Below the pieces are notes generated by a model. The model searched no databases and was not told where the DNA came from. It saw nothing but the letters and a program-made list of their open reading frames with translations. 64,000 nt of DNA from Pseudomonas putida (GTDB lineage Bacteria > Pseudomonadota > Gammaproteobacteria > Pseudomonadales > Pseudomonadaceae): positions 806,001 to 870,000 of the forward strand of contig NZ_MINI01000028.1 in the NCBI RefSeq assembly GCF_002906855.1, written 5' to 3'. The position numbers were made by a program, and so were the translations under genes. This document shows positions 17,817-27,605 of this stretch, piece after piece. Within the stretch, counting starts at the first letter, position 1. Every line of letters begins with the position of its first letter.

Positions 17817-18137
17817 ATTCACCCAGCTGCTTCGATAGCGGTAACTGTTCAGGCGCATCGTTGAAGCGCGTCGTCGCAGTCGAGGCAGGGAAATATATGA
17901 AAATACATATTTCGCTGAACAGGTTTAAATAGTTACAGAAAGTTTGATGTGCGAGAGGTTGTGCGGGTTTTCTGAAAGTTTTAAGAATGACTGGAAAGTA
18001 TTGGCCTGAGGGGCGGGAAGTTGTTGCGCTGATGTTGAATATTCAGCTTGACGTCAATGTGAAGATTGCAGTTTCAACAAGGCGCTTGCGCGTCAAGGTG
18101 GAAACGCCAAGGGTCCAATGCCACACCAGTGGCGCCA
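17817..18137. other. AT-rich intergenic region with promoter-like dyad
   Basis: About 320 bp without a convincing gene. It contains aaatat...atattt (17891-17912), an inverted repeat likely to be part of the promoter or operator of the lipoprotein operon, and a run of A/T-rich sequence unlike the flanking genes. A direct repeat ggcgccat-ca-ggcgccat lies at its lower-GC boundary near 18131-18148. Confidence 0.5.
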
Positions 18138-18494
18138 TCAGGCGCCATCTGAATCAGCCCGATCGCTGAGCCATACCAGTGGCCGGCCCGGGTCGTCGCT
18201 GCCCATGCGTGCGAAGGTTTGCGACTCGAGCATGGCCTTGACCTGCCTGCCGAGGGCCAGCAGCCGCTCGGCGAAACCCGGGCCGATGCTGCCATTGTCC
18301 TCCAGCGACAGGCCGCTCTGGCTGTACTGGATTGCCAGGTAGTAGTGGCTGGCGTCGTCGCCACTGGCCGCAAGGATCACCGTGAAACGTGGGCCCAACA
18401 CGGTGCTAAGGCGCTGCTGCAGCAGGTCGAGCAGCGAGGCGGGGCTGTCTTCGTGCAATGCCGAGGCCAGGGCGGTGGGGGCGAAGGGTGGCAT
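18138..18494 (-). CDS. Hypothetical cytosolic protein
   Basis: 118 residues. The sequence is ordinary for the genome (high GC, balanced composition) with no signal peptide or membrane segment. It mentions no motif I can name; a FTVILAASGDDASHYYLAIQYS strand-rich core suggests a small alpha/beta fold. The frame could use the ATG at 18494, which has only a weak ribosome site. Confidence 0.55.
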   Translation of the reverse strand: MPPFAPTALASALHEDSPASLLDLLQQRLSTVLGPRFTVILAASGDDASHYYLAIQYSQSGLSLEDNGSIGPGFAERLLALGRQVKAMLESQTFARMGSDDPGRPLVWLSDRADSDGA

Positions 18495-18596
18495 GTGGTT
18501 ACCTGCAAGGCATGTTCATATGTCTCTCAGCTTAGGCAAGGTGACTGTCAACTTGGGTTAAGCGAGGGTAAAAAGCAGTAATTTGTGCGCCCTGAG

Positions 18597-19170
18597 TCAG
18601 AAGGTCTGCCCCAGGGAGAACTGGATGATCTGCGTCTCGGTGTTGTCCGGCTTTTTCAGCGGTGCCGCCAGGCTGAAGCTCAGCGGCTCCATCGGGCTGT
18701 ACCAGATCACGCCCACACCCACCGACACCGCCAGCTGGTTTAGGTCGACGTTGCCGCAGCCCTGGGTGGTGGACAGGTAGCAGGTGTCGGCATAGACGTT
18801 GCCGGCGACGACGAACACCGAGCTGCTAATTGGCTCTGGTTCTTGATGAACGGCAGCGGGAAGATGTACTCGGCGCCGCCGGTGATCAGGATATTGCCGC
18901 CAAGCACGTCGGTGTTGCGGTCGGAGTAATAGGCCTGGCCAGCGCTTGAATAGGTGCCGGTGGCCGGAGTGCTGCGTGGGCCGAGGGTGCCGTCCTTGAA
19001 ACCGCGTAACCAACCCTGGCCGCCAGCGGTGTAGCTTTCGTAGAAGGGCAGGCCGTCGGTGGAACCGTAGCCGTTGCCGTAGCCCGGGTTGATGTCGTCG
19101 TGCTGCAGGGGCAGGCCGTAGGTCAGGCGCTGAAAGTGCTGCGGCGAACACCCGGAAGCCCTCAATCACT
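18597..19170 (-). pseudogene. Broken 3' fragment of a bamA-like (Omp85) outer-membrane assembly gene
   Basis: One frame encodes YGNGYGSTDGLPFYESYTAGG, RGFKDGTLGPRSTPATG and GGNILITGGAEYIFPLPF, all characteristic of the C-terminal barrel of Pseudomonas BamA. The frame is then lost near 18830. A second frame continues with VFVVAGNVYADTCYL, GVIWYSPMEPLSFSLAAPL and a terminal FSLGQTF, the usual BamA ending. A single-base indel near 18825-18840 explains the break. Only the last ~190 residues of a ~780-residue protein remain and no start or POTRA domains are present, so this is a duplicated relic. The functional bamA must be elsewhere. Confidence 0.85.
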
Positions 19171-20124
19171 TCAACCCGGTGGCAGCATGAACCCGTCAAT
19201 CCCCCGGCCGAGCCCAACGGCCTGATCATGCAACACCCGCATCAGGTGCAGCGCCGACTGCGTCGGCGGCTCGAAGCGCGAGTAGACGAAGCTGATGTCG
19301 AAATGGATCTCGTCGACCAAGGGCACCACGTGCAGGCCGCTGTCCTGCGCGACGAACTCGTCGATCACACTGATGCCCATGCCCTGCTTGACCAGTGCCA
19401 CGGCTTCGTTGGCATTGGTGAACGACAGCAGGGAATCCAGCTGCAGGCCGCGTCGCTCGATGTGGCCGGCCAACAGCTGGCCGAAGGGCATGTCCGGGCG
19501 AAACAGCAGCAGCGCATGGCCCTGCAGCTGTTCCAGCGTCAATGACGACGCTTGCGCCAGTGCATGGTCGGCTGGCATCACCACCACCATGCGCCCGCGC
19601 ATGAAGGCCTGGGAGTGCAGGTGGTCGTGGATCACCGGCAATGCGGCGATCGACAGGTCGACGGTCTTCGACAGGATCTGGTTGGGCATGGCGTGCATCA
19701 GCGAAGTCTGCCATTCGATCTGCAATGACGGCGCTTCGCGTTTGAGCTGAGCCAGCGCGGCGGGGATGACGACAGTTGACAGCGAGGCACTGCAGGAAAT
19801 GCGCAGCGTGCGGTGGGTGCCGGCGGCCAGGGAGTGGGCGCAGGCGTTCACCTGCAAGGCCGCCTGGTACACCCGCTCGACCTCGCGGTACAGCACCTGC
19901 GCCTCGGCCGTGGGTACCAGGCGGTTGTTGATGCGCTCGAACAATCGATAGCTCAGGCGCCCCTCGATGTAGCCGATCAGCTTGCTCACAGCCGGCTGGG
20001 ACACGTAGAGCAGCTTCGCTGCCGCGCTGATCGAGCCGGTCAGCATCACCGCGCGGAACACTTCCATGTGCCGCAGTTTGAACACCATCGTCGTGCCGTC
20101 CGGGTTTTCCTGAGCGGGGATCAT
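19171..20124 (-). CDS. LysR-family transcriptional regulator
   Basis: 317 residues. An N-terminal winged helix-turn-helix is clear (MEVFRAVMLTGSISAAAKLLYVSQPAVSKLI), followed by a LysR substrate-binding domain. GAAGGT lies about 10 nt before the chosen ATG. The gene is divergent from the amidohydrolase-MFS-SDR-isomerase set, so it is the probable regulator of that pathway, responding to a pathway intermediate. Confidence 0.9.
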   Translation of the reverse strand: MIPAQENPDGTTMVFKLRHMEVFRAVMLTGSISAAAKLLYVSQPAVSKLIGYIEGRLSYRLFERINNRLVPTAEAQVLYREVERVYQAALQVNACAHSLAAGTHRTLRISCSASLSTVVIPAALAQLKREAPSLQIEWQTSLMHAMPNQILSKTVDLSIAALPVIHDHLHSQAFMRGRMVVVMPADHALAQASSLTLEQLQGHALLLFRPDMPFGQLLAGHIERRGLQLDSLLSFTNANEAVALVKQGMGISVIDEFVAQDSGLHVVPLVDEIHFDISFVYSRFEPPTQSALHLMRVLHDQAVGLGRGIDGFMLPPG

Positions 20125-20128
20125 GCCT

Positions 20129-20143
20129 ATTACCTTCGGTTAT
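20129..20143. promoter_or_regulatory. Candidate LysR box between the regulator and the amidohydrolase operon
   Basis: ATTACC-TTC-GGTTAT is an inverted repeat with one mismatch and fits the T-N11-A LysR motif. It lies in the divergent intergenic region, just upstream of the regulator's start codon, a position suited to autoregulation. Confidence 0.35.
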
Positions 20144-20270
20144 GGTCTTCGCCATCTGTGTATGAGCGCTGGGCAATCGCCCGCAGTATCGTGAACCCAG
20201 GCAAATCGCCCTGGCGGCGAACAATAACAAGATCTGCAGGCAAGCGCAGTGGCGCTTGAAGGAACCGCGC

Positions 20271-21098
20271 TTGAACATCTACGACGAACCCAAGATCGAT
20301 TGCCATAACCATTTGTTTGACCCCGCACGCTTCGCCTACCACCCAAGCGCCCCTTACGCGCCGTCGGGCCAGGAGGTCGCCACCCTGGCCCAGTTCAACC
20401 AGGTGATGGACGCCTATGGCGTGCGCCATGCGTTGCTGGTGGGGCCGAACAGTGGCTACCACACCGACAATGGCCTGCTGCTGCACGCACTGGCGGCTGG
20501 CCAGGGGCGCTTCAAGGGAATTGCGGTGGTCGAGCGGCAGATCGGCCTGGACGCATTGGCCGCTCTGCACGAGCAGGGCGTGGTCGGTGTGGCTTTCAAC
20601 CCGGCGCTGTACGGCGTGGCGAGCATGCGTGATGCCGAGCCGCTGTTCGGCAAGCTGGCTGAGCTTGGCATGTTCGCCCAGGTGCAGGTCTGCGAAGACC
20701 AGCTGCTGGACCTGCAATGGCTGGTCGAGGCTACTTCGGCGCCCCTGCTGATTGACCACTGTGGCCGCCCGGATGCCGCCGCCGGCCTGCAGCAGGCCGG
20801 CTTCCAGGCCCTGCTGCGGCTGGCCCGCAGCGGGCGGGCCTGCGTGAAGCTGTCAGGCATGCAGAAGTTCGCCGATGCCGATGGCCTGTATAAGCAAAGC
20901 CACGCCTACGTGCAGGTATTGCTCGATGCGTTCGGCCCGGATGCCTGCGTGTGGGGCTCGGACTGGCCGTTCATCCGCCAGCAGGCGCGGGTCGACTATG
21001 GCCCGCTGCTGAAGCTGGCCGAGCGGTTGATGCCGGAAGCCCGTCTGCGGCGCAAGGTCATGTGGGACACCCCGCGGCGCCTGTTCGGTTTTGCCTGA
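20271..21098 (+). CDS. Amidohydrolase-2 family hydrolase (lactonase-like)
   Basis: 275 residues from TTG 20271, favoured because GAAGGAA (20257-20263) is correctly placed; an in-frame TTG at 20256 would overlap that site. The metal-binding start DCHNHLFDP, the second His in LLIDHCGRPD and the terminal WGSDWPF mark a TIM-barrel amidohydrolase of the type that opens sugar lactones or 2-pyrone-4,6-dicarboxylate. It is first in a set with a transporter, a dehydrogenase and an isomerase-like protein, so it may open a lactone formed by the dehydrogenase. Confidence 0.85.
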   Translation: MNIYDEPKIDCHNHLFDPARFAYHPSAPYAPSGQEVATLAQFNQVMDAYGVRHALLVGPNSGYHTDNGLLLHALAAGQGRFKGIAVVERQIGLDALAALHEQGVVGVAFNPALYGVASMRDAEPLFGKLAELGMFAQVQVCEDQLLDLQWLVEATSAPLLIDHCGRPDAAAGLQQAGFQALLRLARSGRACVKLSGMQKFADADGLYKQSHAYVQVLLDAFGPDACVWGSDWPFIRQQARVDYGPLLKLAERLMPEARLRRKVMWDTPRRLFGFA

Positions 21099-21139
21099 AT
21101 TCCTGCACTTGCCAATCCAATAACAAGAGAGCAATCGCC

Positions 21140-22487
21140 ATGAGCACTGAGCAGCCAATCGGCGTCGGGGTGTTCGACACCCCCGCGCGCGCAACAACGG
21201 ACCCGCACCCGGTTCATGATCCTTGCGCTGATTTCCGGTGGCACCATGATCAACTACCTGGACCGCAGCGTGATGGGTATCGCCGCCCCGAGCATCAGCG
21301 CCGACCTGGGCCTGAATGCAGCGATGATGGGGGTGATCTTCTCGGCGTTTTCCTGGACCTACGCCGCAGCGCAGATCCCCGGCGGCATCCTCATCGACCG
21401 CCTGGGCACCAAGTTCACCTACTGGCTGGCGTTGACCCTGTGGTCGCTGTTCACTGGCCTGCAGGGCCTGGCTCAAGGCTTTCTGTCGTTGCTGGGCATG
21501 CGCTTTCTGGTCGGCGTGACCGAGGCGCCGTGCTTCCCCACCAACAGCCGCGTGGTGGCGACCTGGTTTCCGCAGCGCGAAAGGGCTCGGGCAACTGGCA
21601 TCTACACCTTTGCCGAGTACACCGGGCTGGCGTTCCTCACGCCATTGCTGTTCTTGGTGCTGCATGCCTATGGCTGGCGCTTCTTGCTGATGGCAGTGGG
21701 GCTGCTGGGCATACTCTATGGCCTGGTGTGGTGGCGCAAGTACCACGAGCCACACCAGTCGACGTCGGCCAACCAGGCAGAGCTCGACTACATTGCCGCC
21801 GGCGGTGGGGTGGTCGATGGCGGGCAGAAGGCCGCGCAGTTCCACTGGTCGCAGATCCCGGCGCTGCTCAAGCACCGCAACATGCTCGGCATCTGCCTGG
21901 GGCAGTTCGCCTGCAACTCGACCAACGTGTTCTTTCTGACCTGGTTCCCCACATACCTGGTTACCGAGCGGCACATGCCCTGGCTCAAGGTGGGTTGGGT
22001 AGCGGTACTGCCGTTCATTGCCGCCTCGCTGGGCACGCTGGTCGGCGGCTGGATTTCCGATGCACTGCTGCGCCGGGGCCATTCGCTGAACCTGGCGCGC
22101 AAGCTGCCGGTGATCGCCGGGTTGCTGACCGCGTCGATCATCGTGCTGGCCAACTATGTCGAGTCGGACGCGCTGGTGATCAGCATTCTCTGCGTCGCTT
22201 ACTTCGCCCAAGGCATGTCGGCCCTGGCCTGGATGATCGTGTCCGACATTGCGCCGAAAGGGCTGCTGGGCCTGAGCGGCGGCTTGTTCAACCTGTTCGC
22301 CAATGCCGCCGGCATCGTCACCCCGCTGACCATCGGCCTGATTGTCACTGCCACCGGCTCGTTCGTCTGGGCGCTGGCCTTCGTCTCGATGATCACCGCG
22401 CTGGGCGCGCTGTGTTACCTGTTCATGGTGCGCGACCTGCGTCGCCTGCCGGATATCCCTTCTGTTGAAAATGGAGCAAGACAATGA
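21140..22487 (+). CDS. MFS transporter, sugar-acid (ACS) type; apparent frameshift near the start
   Basis: The main frame, from 21216, encodes a 12-helix major facilitator with the ACS-family signature INYLDRSVMGIAAP. The natural N-terminus (ATG 21140, with GAGAG upstream) is in another frame. Removing one base from the C5 run at 21180-21184 joins them into one protein, whose N-terminus continues VFDTPRAQQRTRTRFMILAL. ACS transporters carry glucarate, galactonate and similar acids, fitting the neighbouring catabolic genes. The stop overlaps the SDR start (ATGA). The frameshift may be a sequencing error or a real inactivation. Confidence 0.8.
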
Positions 22488-23224
22488 GCCAACCCCTGCA
22501 CGGGCAAACTGCAATCGTCACCGGCGGCATGCGCGGCATCGGCCTGGCCATCGCCCAGCGCCTGCACCAGGCCGGCGCCCAGGTGGTGATCTGGGACCTC
22601 GCGGTCGATGGCTGGAACACGGCTGAAAACGGTTTCGAAACGGTGCTGCGCCAGGCCGTGGATGTGTCCTCTCTGGAGTCGGTGGAGGCGGCGTTCGGCC
22701 AAGTGCTGGCCCACGTCGGCCAGGTCGAGATCCTGGTCAACAACGCCGGAATCAACGGCCCGGTGGTCGCCTCGTGGGAGTACCCGCCAGAAGCCTGGGA
22801 CAAGGTCATCGCCATTGACCTCAACGGTGTCTTCTACTGCTGCCGCACCGCCATCCCGCACATGCGTGAGCGCGGTTACGGGCGCATCGTCAACGTTGCC
22901 TCGATGGCCGGCAAGGACGGCGTGCAGTACATCTCGGCGTATTCTGCGGCCAAGGCCGGGGTCATCGCCTTCACCAAGGCGGCGGCGAAGGAGTTGGCCC
23001 AGGACGGCGTACTGCTCAACTGTATTGCGCCGGCCATGGTCGAGACCCCGCTGATGGCGGAAATGACTTCGGAACACGTCGCCGCCAGCAAGGCCAAGAT
23101 CCCCATGGGTCGGTTCCTCAAGGTCGAGGAGATCGCCAACATGGTTAGTTGGATCGCTGGGCCGGAATGCAGCTTTACCACCGGGTTCGTGTTCGACCTC
23201 AGTGGTGGAAGGGCGACCTATTGA
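22484..23224 (+). CDS. SDR family NAD(P)-dependent oxidoreductase
   Basis: 246 residues; the ATG overlaps the MFS stop by 4 nt. It has the complete classical SDR set: cofactor motif TGGMRGIG, NNAG, catalytic Ser in NVASMAG, and YSAAK. The C-terminus ends GFVFDLSGGRATY. It probably oxidises a sugar or sugar acid hydroxyl in the pathway of its operon. NAD versus NADP is suggested by an Asp after the second strand (IWDLAVDG), which favours NAD. Confidence 0.9.
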   Translation: MSQPLHGQTAIVTGGMRGIGLAIAQRLHQAGAQVVIWDLAVDGWNTAENGFETVLRQAVDVSSLESVEAAFGQVLAHVGQVEILVNNAGINGPVVASWEYPPEAWDKVIAIDLNGVFYCCRTAIPHMRERGYGRIVNVASMAGKDGVQYISAYSAAKAGVIAFTKAAAKELAQDGVLLNCIAPAMVETPLMAEMTSEHVAASKAKIPMGRFLKVEEIANMVSWIAGPECSFTTGFVFDLSGGRATY

Positions 23225-24012
23225 GGCCGCTGGGGGTTGCCCACCTGACGGCGCTGGACCTGGCGCCGGTGGCGTTGGTGCGTGAGGCGGCGCGGGCCGG
23301 CTTCAGTGCCGTGGGGCTGCGGTTGCATCCGGTAATGCCGGGCGCGCAGGCCTACCCGCAATCGGTCGGCAGCCCCGCGGCCCGCGAACTGCAGCGGGTG
23401 CTGGCGGGCGAGGGCATGCGGGTGAGTGATATCGAGTTCGTGTCGCTCACTGCGCATTTGCAGATCGCCGAATGCGAGGCATTGCTGGCTGCGGGGGCTG
23501 AGCTAGGGGCCGTCAGCCTTACCGTCTCGGGTGATGACGACGACCCGGTGCGGCTCTCCCACACCTTTGCGGCGCTCTGTGAGTTGTCCAGGGGCTACGG
23601 CCTGCGCGTGGACCTTGAGTTCATGCGCTGGCGGGCGGTGGCGAACGTGCAGCAAGCGGTGGCCGTGGTCGCCGGGGCCGGGCAAGGGAATGCCGGAGTG
23701 CTGGTGGATGCGCTGCACCTTTATCGCTCGGGTGGGGATGAGCAAGCGCTTGCCCAGGTTGACCCGCGTTACCTGCGGGCTTTGCAGTTGTGCGATGCGC
23801 CGCTGCAAGCGCCGGTCGAGACGTTGATCATTCAGGAGGCACGGGAAGGGCGGTTGTTGCCGGGGGACGGGCAATTGCCGTTGGCAGCGCTGATTAACGC
23901 TCTGCCAGCTGATGTGCAAGTCAGCGTGGAAACACCTTCGGCGTTGTTTGCGCCTGAAATGCGCTTGAAAACTGCCTATGAAACAACCCGGTCATGGCTA
24001 AGCCGAGTTTGA
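23221..24012 (+). CDS. Sugar-phosphate isomerase/epimerase-like TIM-barrel protein
   Basis: 263 residues from a TTG that overlaps the SDR stop (TTGA), preceded by GGAAGG. The sequence has the AP-endonuclease-2/xylose-isomerase-like pattern: FSAVGLRLHPV, a DLEFMRWRAV segment with a likely metal-ligand Glu, and a VLVDALHLYRSGGD His/Asp motif. Members isomerise or epimerise sugars or sugar acids, others dehydrate them. It completes the four-gene catabolic set. A typical C-terminal Glu ligand may be the Glu in VSVETPSALF. Confidence 0.8.
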   Translation: MRPLGVAHLTALDLAPVALVREAARAGFSAVGLRLHPVMPGAQAYPQSVGSPAARELQRVLAGEGMRVSDIEFVSLTAHLQIAECEALLAAGAELGAVSLTVSGDDDDPVRLSHTFAALCELSRGYGLRVDLEFMRWRAVANVQQAVAVVAGAGQGNAGVLVDALHLYRSGGDEQALAQVDPRYLRALQLCDAPLQAPVETLIIQEAREGRLLPGDGQLPLAALINALPADVQVSVETPSALFAPEMRLKTAYETTRSWLSRV

Positions 24013-24017
24013 AACCT

Positions 24018-24036
24018 GGGGCCGCAGAGCGGCCCC
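24018..24036. terminator. Bidirectional hairpin between convergent genes
   Basis: ggggccgc (24018-24025) pairs perfectly with gcggcccc (24029-24036) around an AGA loop, flanked by gaaa/tttc. It sits in the 28-nt gap between two convergent genes and can serve both. Confidence 0.7.
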
Positions 24037-24040
24037 GATT

Positions 24041-24517
24041 TCAAGGGTTGACCTGGTAGCCACGCCCCTGCAGGCATCCGCTGTAGGCGCTGGCATGCGC
24101 CGAGCTTTGTGCCTCGCCCTGGTTGCGCCGGTCCTGGCGGCGCTCCTGGCGTTGCCGCGAGGCGCCTACCGCAGCACCGGCGGCTGCCCCTTGGCCTGCA
24201 CGGTTCTGCCGATATTCCTGCTTGGCATCGTCGCTGGCCCGGTCATACACCTCGTCATGCTGATTGCCACGCACCTGGGCACCTACCGCACCCGCTGCGG
24301 CACCGGCCGCCGCGCCCTTGACCCTGCCGCCGACATGGCTGCCAGAAGTACTGCTGCTGGCGCTGTTAGCGGCATTGGTCGCCACGGTGTTGCAGTCGTT
24401 GATGTCCAGCTGCATCTGCTGGCTGCTCTGGCCCTTGAGCGGCACCACCGACTGGGCCTGGGCTGCTGAAGCAGCACACAGCATTATCAGTACGTAGCTC
24501 CACGTGAACGCACGCAT
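24041..24517 (-). CDS. Secreted glycine-zipper protein
   Basis: 158 residues with GGAGGT upstream of ATG 24517. A signal peptide (1-21, cleavage after AQA) leads a mature part with two glycine-zipper stretches (GGRVKGAAAGAAAGAVGAQ and GQGAAAGAAVGASR) flanking a polar linker. The first zipper is long enough to insert in a membrane; the repeats resemble SlyB-like or YMGG outer-membrane proteins. Two Cys (42 and 150) may pair. Function unknown. Confidence 0.75.
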   Translation of the reverse strand: MRAFTWSYVLIMLCAASAAQAQSVVPLKGQSSQQMQLDINDCNTVATNAANSASSSTSGSHVGGRVKGAAAGAAAGAVGAQVRGNQHDEVYDRASDDAKQEYRQNRAGQGAAAGAAVGASRQRQERRQDRRNQGEAQSSAHASAYSGCLQGRGYQVNP

Positions 24518-24571
24518 TGCACACCTCCACAGGATAGGATTCGCACCTCACAGCATAGCTGGGTGCTGCGC

Positions 24572-26134
<1,563 letters not shown>

Positions 26135-26797
26135 TCAGCAGCCTTTGCCGTTGGCGTGCTGGCGGCCGGCTTCCTGCAGGCCGGCCAGGGCGAAGCTGAA
26201 TAGCTGGGCAGACACGTCTTCGGCCGGCATGCCGAGGATTTCGTGGAGGGTCCCGGTGGACCCGCGGGGGCCGATCAACAGCATCGCCCAAGGTGCGGTG
26301 ACGCAGAGGATGCAGCGGGTCAGTGCCGGGTCGCTCTGGGGAATGGCGGTGATCTCGCTGAACAGGCCCTTGAGCAGCGACAGCTTCAGCGGTGCCTCGG
26401 CTTGCAGGTGGGCCTGGCCGTGCGGGCTGGGCGCGAGGATTTCCGCGGCCAGCACGCGCAGGTGCCAGTTGTCGCGACGCTGCGTGGCCTTGCGCACGAC
26501 CAGTTCGACCAGTGCCCGCAACTTTTCCGCCGCCGGTTGCTCGGCGAGGGTGATCCGCTGCAGGTCGCTGATGTCGAGGAAGCGCCGCCGTGCTTCGTCG
26601 AGCACGGCCAGGTACAGGCCATTGCGGCTGCCGAAGTGGTAGTTGATCGAGGCCAGGTCGACCTCGGCCTTGGCGGCGACGGCCTTGTTGCTGGCTTCGG
26701 CATAACCCACGGCGGCGAACAATTCGCCTGCGGCCTGGAGGATGCGTGTGCGGGTGGCTTCGCCGTCCTTGCGCGGTTCGCGCGGTGTGGTGGCCAT
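26135..26797 (-). CDS. TetR/AcrR-family transcriptional regulator
   Basis: 220 residues from ATG 26797; a longer version from 26860 would put a hydrophobic tail before the conserved start and is less likely. The N-terminal helix-turn-helix is clear (TRTRILQAAGELFAAVGYAEASNKAVAAKAEVDLASINYHFGSR). The rest is a helical ligand domain. It lies directly upstream of the efflux pump, in the same orientation, and probably represses both. A perfect palindrome (26851-26865) 54 bp before its start is a good operator candidate. Confidence 0.9.
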   Translation of the reverse strand: MATTPREPRKDGEATRTRILQAAGELFAAVGYAEASNKAVAAKAEVDLASINYHFGSRNGLYLAVLDEARRRFLDISDLQRITLAEQPAAEKLRALVELVVRKATQRRDNWHLRVLAAEILAPSPHGQAHLQAEAPLKLSLLKGLFSEITAIPQSDPALTRCILCVTAPWAMLLIGPRGSTGTLHEILGMPAEDVSAQLFSFALAGLQEAGRQHANGKGC

Positions 26798-26850
26798 GGT
26801 GCGATGCTCTCGATTCAGTGCAATGACACAGAGCGTGATCCTGTTATAAG

Positions 26851-26865
26851 TTAAATTCAATTTAA
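26851..26865. promoter_or_regulatory. Perfect palindrome upstream of the TetR gene
   Basis: ttaaatt-c-aatttaa is a perfect 7-1-7 palindrome within AT-rich sequence, positioned where the promoter of the TetR/efflux operon should be. TetR-family repressors bind such dyads. Autoregulation is inference. Confidence 0.45.
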
Positions 26866-26944
26866 ATTTAATTATCGCGCCTGGCCAGCGACAGACGGTG
26901 TCGCTGCGTTGCTCCCGGATGGCGCACGCCGCTAGGGGGAGAGG

Positions 26945-26969
26945 CCCGAGTTGTGGTATACAACTCGGG
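26945..26969. promoter_or_regulatory. 25-bp perfect dyad upstream of the 27064 gene
   Basis: cccgagttgt and acaactcggg are perfectly complementary around a 5-nt centre. It is about 95 bp before the next gene and 150 bp from the TetR gene on the other side. It could be an operator, or a structured RNA element; there is no T-run to make it a clean terminator. Confidence 0.4.
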
Positions 26970-27063
26970 AACTGACACCACCTTCGCTGGCACCCGGATG
27001 CGTCGCGGCGGGTTGGTGATTTCCTTGCACCTGCTCCTTTTACTGTGAAACGGAGATTCGAAG

Positions 27064-27384
27064 ATGACCGCCACCGACCGTCTGAGCCTGCTGCAGTACG
27101 AGCACTTGGGCCTGGACGATGCTGCCGCTGCCGAGTTCAAGGTGGCGCTGGAGGAACTGCGCAAACTGGCGCTGGAAGACCGCTACGAGCATCCAGCAGC
27201 CCTGCACCTGGGGGATATCGCCGACGCCGAGAACCGTCAGGAGCTGGCTGAAACCAAAGGCTGGGGTATCGGCTTCCTGCAGGGCCTCACCTGTGCCAAG
27301 GCTTTTCCGCCCGAACAGCTGGAGGCCATGCGCAAGGTGTTCCAGGCGGCCGCAGAGCGCGCCGTGAAGCGCATGTGCAGGTGA
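27064..27384 (+). CDS. Small protein of unknown function
   Basis: 106 residues from ATG 27064, with CGGAGA about 10 nt upstream. Acidic and predicted helical, with an LDDAAAAEFKVALEELRKLALED helix near the start and a GWGIGFLQGLTCAKAFPPEQLEAMRK core. No signal peptide or membrane segment. A strong terminator follows directly, so it is transcribed alone. I do not recognise the family. Confidence 0.65.
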   Translation: MTATDRLSLLQYEHLGLDDAAAAEFKVALEELRKLALEDRYEHPAALHLGDIADAENRQELAETKGWGIGFLQGLTCAKAFPPEQLEAMRKVFQAAAERAVKRMCR

Positions 27385-27421
27385 TCCAGGGTTATTCGAT
27401 CAGCAGGTTCGCCTGATCCAG

Positions 27422-27464
27422 AAGGCCGGGGACCGATGTAAAGCATCGGTCCCCGGCCTTTCTT
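27422..27464 (+). terminator. Rho-independent terminator
   Basis: A 17-bp perfect stem (27422-27438 with 27444-27460) and a TAAAG loop, followed by TCTTCTATT. It ends the 27064 gene and insulates the pqi operon downstream. Confidence 0.85.
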
Positions 27465-27605
27465 CTATTATCGCCATTGGATCCGCGGTGCTTTCTCTGG
27501 CTCCGTAACGCAACTTTCCCGTCTACGCTTGCTCATGTCGACGCTCGGCCCTGCGTCAATCAATGGCTGACTGCACGCATAGTGACCTGCATCCGGGAAT
27601 ACCGC

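Noticed and set aside
18597..19229. Intact outer-membrane protein gene
   Set aside because: The barrel sequence changes frame and only the C-terminal quarter is present.
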